Origin: Struthio camelus
Taxonomy: Eukaryota; Chordata; Aves; Struthioniformes; Struthionidae
DNA length: 64,000 nucleotides
NCBI RefSeq assembly: GCF_040807025.1
Contig: NC_090964.1
Span: forward strand, 6,076,001-6,140,000
Direction of reading: 5' to 3'
Under the pieces are notes generated by a model. The model did no database searches. It was not told where the DNA came from and saw only the letters and a program-made list of their open reading frames with translations. Positions 59,466 through 64,000 of this stretch are shown piece after piece; within the stretch, counting starts at the first letter, position 1; each line of letters begins with the position of its first letter. The position numbers were made by a program, and so were the translations under genes.

Positions 59466-60894
59466 CGATAACGGGAGGGTGAAAACCCAGAGAGCATTTC
59501 ACAGCCGCTGCCTGGGGAAGGGGGTTGATTAACGTACCCACCGCGCTCCGCGGGAGGCCGTAAGCAGAGGCGGGAGGATGCTAACCACCGCCACCAAGCT
59601 CCCGCCCTGCCCGACCGCCTGGCATCGCTATTCCCTCGTCTCCTCCCAAAGGCAAAGGGCGCTGGAGGGACACAAACCCTTCTCCTCCCATCTCCATGCC
59701 CGGCTGCCCAGCGCGGCCACGGACCCTTCTCTGCTCCAAGCCCCCAGCTGAAAGCAGGGCTGAAATCCAGCCTCAGTGCCCGATCCGGTCGCTCGGGCTC
59801 TCGTCCGTTCCCCAAGGACGGCCATCCCCCGTCACCCTCCACGCAAAAACTGCTCCCTCGCGCCCACGTGGCATGCCCCTTATCGCCGGTCGGTGCCCCT
59901 TGCCTCCCATCCCATCGCCGAGCACCCCCAGGATGCTCCAGGCGGGGCTCAGAGCGACAGAAAGCCCCAAATCCGCACGCTCCCGATGCCCCGGGTCAGC
60001 CCAGGATGGGACACATCCTGCTAGAAACAACAAAGGAATTTCTGGGGGATTTTGCAGGAAGGGATGCCTCGCTCGGCACCTCTCGCAGCCCTGCCGAGCG
60101 GCATCCGCGCAAATCGCGATGTTCGGGCGATTCCTGCCAGAGATTTGTTTCTTTTCTCACAGGAGGCAGGAAAGACAAAACAGAGCAGATGCTCCGGGAA
60201 AAGCCCAGCGCGCCGGCACGCTCCCGCCCCCGTGGCAGGCAGCTGCGCCGCGGACCCCGGCCCAGCACGACGCTTCCCACTGCGGGCCGCTGCCGTCGCC
60301 GCTTAACCCTCAACGCCACCGCCGGGTTCGGGCTCCGGCGGAAAAACTGCAAGGAAAAGCCTCCCACCAGCCCTCGACGGCTGCCGTTCGGCAGAGCAGC
60401 TTCTCCTGGAAACACAACCGGACAACGCATCCTTATTGCCCCAGCGTTACTCCTGGCCCCCTGCCTCAGTTTCCCCTCGCCACAAAACGCAATGATGCTT
60501 TTGCTCTCGCCTGCCCCAGCCTCCTCGCTCTGGGACTCGCTTGCGGATGAGAAACTCCAGGGAAGAGCAAGCCCCGGGCCCGCGGCGTGACCTTCCCATG
60601 TCTTGGGGGCGAGGTTTGGCTGAACATCCCCAGCGCCGCTCCGGGCTCGTCCCGTCCCCGAGCCCAGCCTGGTCGGCGGGTGCAAACGCTGCAGGAAGCA
60701 AGTGCCAGGAAGCGCCGGAGGCCGGGGCGGGGGCAGCAGGCTGGCGCCAGGATTGGGGCAGGACGTGGGGGCTGCGGCCGGGGCCCAGCGAGCAGCCCGG
60801 ACTGGTGCGGTCCTGGGGCCAGGCGGCGCGAGAGGAGGAGATGGGGGGCTGAGGGCAACGGGGAGCCCGGCCCCGGCCAGTAGTGGGTGGCCGC

Positions 60895-61019
60895 GGGCGC
60901 CGCGGGCAGCCCGTCCCGCTACGGCAGCCGGCCCGGCGGGCAGCCCGTCCCGGGCGGACCCCGGGCGCAGCGGGCAGCCCGTCCCGGGCCGTCCCGGGCG
61001 CAGCGGGCAGCGGTCCCGG
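60895..61019. repeat. GC-rich minisatellite, longer allele in duplication unit 2
   Basis: Expanded version of the GCAGCGGGCAGCCCGTCCCG-type array at 51258-51330, with some rearranged units. Confidence 0.7.
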
Positions 61020-61159
61020 CGCGGCGCACGGCGCACGGCGCAGCCCCGGGCGGAGAGGGCGGGGCGGGGGGGGCCCGTTGCGCGCCCGGGGCCGGTGTCC
61101 CGGGGCCGGTGTCCCGGGCCGGGGGCAGGCGCTGCCGGCGCCCGCCAAGCCGCACTCAC

Positions 61160-61262
61160 CGTCCTGGCCGCCGGCCGGCCGCAGCCCCAGCGGGCCCAGC
61201 AGCAGGCAGCGCCGCAGCAGCGCCAGCGCCAGCGCCGCCGCCGCCCCGCCGGCCGCCCGCAT
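61160..61262 (-). CDS. Duplicated first coding exon of the DCBLD-type gene
   Basis: 103 nt, the same length as exon 1 at 51471-51573, with the same donor (G|GTGAGTGCGG). It encodes MRAAGGAAAALALALL and so on, with one visible change (Leu9 to Ala) in the signal peptide. No other DCBLD exon follows within the second unit. Because the unit lies upstream in the direction of transcription, this exon could act as an alternative distal first exon spliced to 48744, or be silent. Confidence 0.75.
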
Positions 61263-61266
61263 CCTC

Positions 61267-61319
<53 letters not shown>

Positions 61320-62472
61320 CCGCGCCCGCCGGCGCCCGCCCATTGGCTGCCCGCGCCCAGCCCTGCGCCGCCATTGGCCCGCCGCGCTGTCAGTCCCCCG
61401 GCGCTGCCCCCTGCCCCGGGGGTCTCCGCAGCGCCCTGCCATGGAAGGGGCGGCGGGGCCGGCGCACGGGCGGCTCCGGTCGCCCCCACTGCCCTCCCTC
61501 GGGCCCGGGCTCCAGAGCCCCCAGGCCACGGCCGCCAGTCGCCGCTCCCCCGCTCCTGGGCCCCCCGGGCAGGGGGCAGGACCCCTCTGCGCCCCCAGCC
61601 CCTCGCTCGTCCCTGCCAGCGCCGCCGTCGCCAGCCCTGGCCCAGCCCCGGCCCGACTCCAGCAGCGGGCCCGCCCCCGCCGCCAAGGCACCCTGGAGGC
61701 TCTGGCCCCCAGCGACGTGTGTCTCCAGCCCCGGCCCCCCGCGCCGCCACGCGCCACCGACTTTTCCCGGCAGGCGGGTTTCTGCTCGAGCCGGGCTCTC
61801 GCCCGCCCGCCGCCCCGCGCCCGCCCCAGCCGGCAGCCGGACGCCACCGCGGCCGCCCAGAGCCGCAAGCGGCGGCCGAGCGCCGCGCAGCCGAGGCAGC
61901 TGCAGCCTCCGGCCGAAAGCACCTCCGGCCTCCGCGCCGGGAAACGACCTTTAACAAACCCGGCCGCAACACCCGACCCCAAAGCAGCTTTGTTTTCTCT
62001 CCCGGGGGCCAGCCCCGCTGCGGCGCCTCGGCAAAACGCCACCGCGCCACGCGCTGGCCACGCAGCCGGCCGAGACGCGGCGCCGCAGCGCCTGTCCGGG
62101 TCTACGGGCGCTGGCCTGGCCTCCAACCGCCGCTCCCGCCGCGGCGCCTCCTCCGCAGCCTCTCCGACTTCGGCACGTGTCACCGGGCGCCTGGGCCCGG
62201 GGGAGCCCGCGGGCTGCCGCCAGACTTCCCCGGCGGCCTTTGCTCCCTTGCGCATCAGCGCCGGCCCTTGTCAGTCACAATGGCCTCGGCTGCGCTGCCG
62301 GGAGCTGCCGGCCGCGTCCCTCACTCCTTGGGCGACCGAGGAGGCGGGAGGTGGCGAGAGGGGCCGCTCTGCGGTTTCGCCTCGGGAACTAGAGCAGCGC
62401 TCGCGCATCTTCCCATTTCTTGTGGCGTTGACGACGGCTCACAGCCGGTGGCTTTGAGTCTTCGCCAAAGCC
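61263..62472. promoter_or_regulatory. Duplicate of the divergent CpG-island promoter
   Basis: Near-identical copy of 51574-52783, including the (CCG)16 tract at 61267-61314 and both CCAAT-type boxes. It separates the duplicated DCBLD exon 1 (-) from the second copy of the unrecognised gene (+). Confidence 0.75.
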
Positions 62473-64000
62473 ATGCTTCGAAAGGAAGGGCAGAGGAACA
62501 ACCCCCCCAAGACGGTCCGCTTCCAGCTCCCCGAGAGGCACTGGCGGGAGGAGCTGGAGTGGGAGAGGCAAGAGGCTGCTGCCGCCTTTTGGGCTGCAGC
62601 AGGTGCCTCGAGCTCTTGCCCGGTGCCGTGGGGGGAGCCCAGCCAGCCGGACGAGGATGGCCTGCCACGCGTGCGGCCACCTCGAAAGGGCAAGATGTGG
62701 CTGAGGGGCCTCACCTTTCGCCTTCGGGAGCTGGGCAGATCCTGTGCGGGTAAGAAAGCGCCCAGAGCCCCCGGCACCGCAGGCGGGCACGCAGGGCCCC
62801 TGCCCGCAGCAGGCCGCACACCCTCGGGAGCAAGCGGAGCCCTGCAGCCAGGGCAGGCAGGCACCAGCGTTCACGCCTGGGGCTTTGGCGTTCCTTGCAG
62901 TGCCAGCTTTCCGGTCTTGCTCCGGCAAGAAGAGACAGCAGAAGGCCCGGGCACCTGCGGAGACCCTCGTTGCTGCGGGCCTTGTGGAGGAGCGAGAGGA
63001 GAGCGGCACCGCCGCCTCCAGCCTCACCAGTGACCAGCACCCGGTGAGTGAGGGCAGCCCCCGGCGCACAGCCCCTCGCTGGCCCCTGCGGGGACACCTG
63101 CGTCTGGGGCAGAGCCACCCATCCCAAAGCACAGGATCCCCACTCACGTCCCAGCCTGGCCGAGCTCAATCCCAAAAGGCGAGAGCCGCTGAGAAGCACC
63201 TGGGAGGAGCGCTTGTGCAAAGGCTGCCTTCCAAGGAGGTCCTCCAAACCTCCTGTTGGAGCAGGGGCTGCGTCCAGCAGGCTGCGAGCACCAGCAAGAT
63301 GGCTCCAGCAGCCCTGCGTTGCCTTCTCCCTCCCCCTCCCAGACCCACCAGCCTCCCTCAAGGTCCCTTCCCCTCCGCAGCTGATCTCCTGCCTCTCTGA
63401 GCCGTTCTCTTTTCCACCCGTGTCCCCAAAGGTCCAGGAGAGCCTCGACGCAGAGGTCCCCCCTGCTCAGGCACCTGGGGTGCCTTCTGGCGAAGAAGAT
63501 GGTGAGACGGGTAAGCCCCGAGTTGCCTGGGTGCACAGGGAGCAAGGCCGACAGGACGGGGGCACGGAGGGGTGCTGGGCTGAGCCGAGCAGCTGGCAGC
63601 AAAGGGCATCTCCTCCTGGAGATCCCCGGAGAGCTGGGGGCAGCTGGGGCAGACCTGTAAGGAGGTCTCTGGAGGCTGCCGTCGAGGCAGCCCATGGGCA
63701 CACGGGTCAGGAACGGGAAGCCCTGTGGAGCCTCAGCAAGGCCGTGCTGCCCTGCTGCTGGTGTTTTCCTGCCTGCTCCAGCCCTTCGGGAACCTCTGCA
63801 GCACTCGGAGAGCGTAGGGTAGGCAACGGCTGGGCTTGCCAGCATCACCGCTCAGTCGCTCTCTCCTCTTCTCCCGTCTTCCGGCTTGTCCCCATGTCCC
63901 AGAAGCTCCTGCAGCAGAAGAGCAGCCCACGGAGCCAAGCAGCGATGAGGTTATAGATGCGGCCGTGAGATACATCTCCAAATACGTGAAGGACCTGGCC
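62473..64000 (+). CDS. Second copy of the unrecognised gene, cut by the window end
   Basis: Exons 62473-62749, 62901-63043, 63432-63510 and 63903 onwards keep all borders and phases of the first copy. Visible coding changes are Asn to Asp in exon 3 (AAC to GAC at about 63447) and Pro to Ala at the start of exon 4 (CCT to GCT). The reading frame stays open throughout, so the copy could be functional. It stops at the window edge inside the F-BAR-like segment. Confidence 0.6.

Larger units (their letters stand above)
59466..64000. repeat. Second unit of the direct tandem duplication (continues past the window)
   Basis: Collinear with 49839-54311. By eye I see only about a dozen single-base differences in some 4.4 kb, plus a one-base insertion (near 59828), about 60 bp of minisatellite difference (about 60915-60985), one CCG unit and a 3-bp difference before the gene start. 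The unit breaks off at the window end inside exon 4 of the gene copy. Confidence 0.92.

Overview
This window is nuclear DNA of a vertebrate, almost certainly a bird. The evidence is CR1-type LINE copies with the 8-bp 3' tail, compact GC-rich genes with short introns, long G and C homopolymer runs, and the gene set TRNAU1AP, RAB42 and TAF12. In mammals these genes lie together (human 1p35 region). In birds this gene group is expected on a GC-rich microchromosome.

Layout. (1) 1-15.5 kb: complete nine-exon TRNAU1AP (+), which encodes a selenocysteine-tRNA-associated protein. A CpG promoter lies upstream. Intron 1 carries a degenerate minisatellite and intron 5 an old antisense CR1. (2) 15.5-20 kb: gene-free. 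(3) 20.0-23.5 kb: a non-coding snoRNA host resembling SNHG12 (+), with a ZNF143 + CCAAT + TATA + 5'TOP promoter, a well-formed SNORD99-like C/D snoRNA and one H/ACA-like hairpin pair. (4) 25.0-28.5 kb: two tandem two-exon Rab GTPases, RAB42 and a RAB39/42-like paralogue (+). (5) 29.8-38.6 kb: TAF12 (-), encoding a canonical 161-residue protein plus an upstream in-frame exon that could extend it. (6) 40.0-51.6 kb: a complete 15-exon discoidin/CUB/LCCL receptor (DCBLD family, -, 700 aa) whose tail holds seven YxxP motifs. (7) 52.8-57.4 kb: an unrecognised multi-exon gene (+), head-to-head with the DCBLD gene, encoding a short helical segment weakly like the start of an F-BAR domain. (8) 57.6-58.9 kb: a 5'-truncated CR1. 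(9) 59.466 kb to the end: the second unit of a direct tandem duplication (period about 9.63 kb, very high identity). It repeats the DCBLD first exon, the divergent CpG promoter and the beginning of the unrecognised gene.

The most interesting parts are the duplicated divergent promoter, which would give DCBLD a second, distal first exon; the unrecognised duplicated gene; the third DCBLD-type receptor; the Rab pair; and the snoRNA host locus. I saw no retroviral or other virus-derived element. Exon boundaries were read by eye from splice consensus and phase. I could not run alignments or folding.
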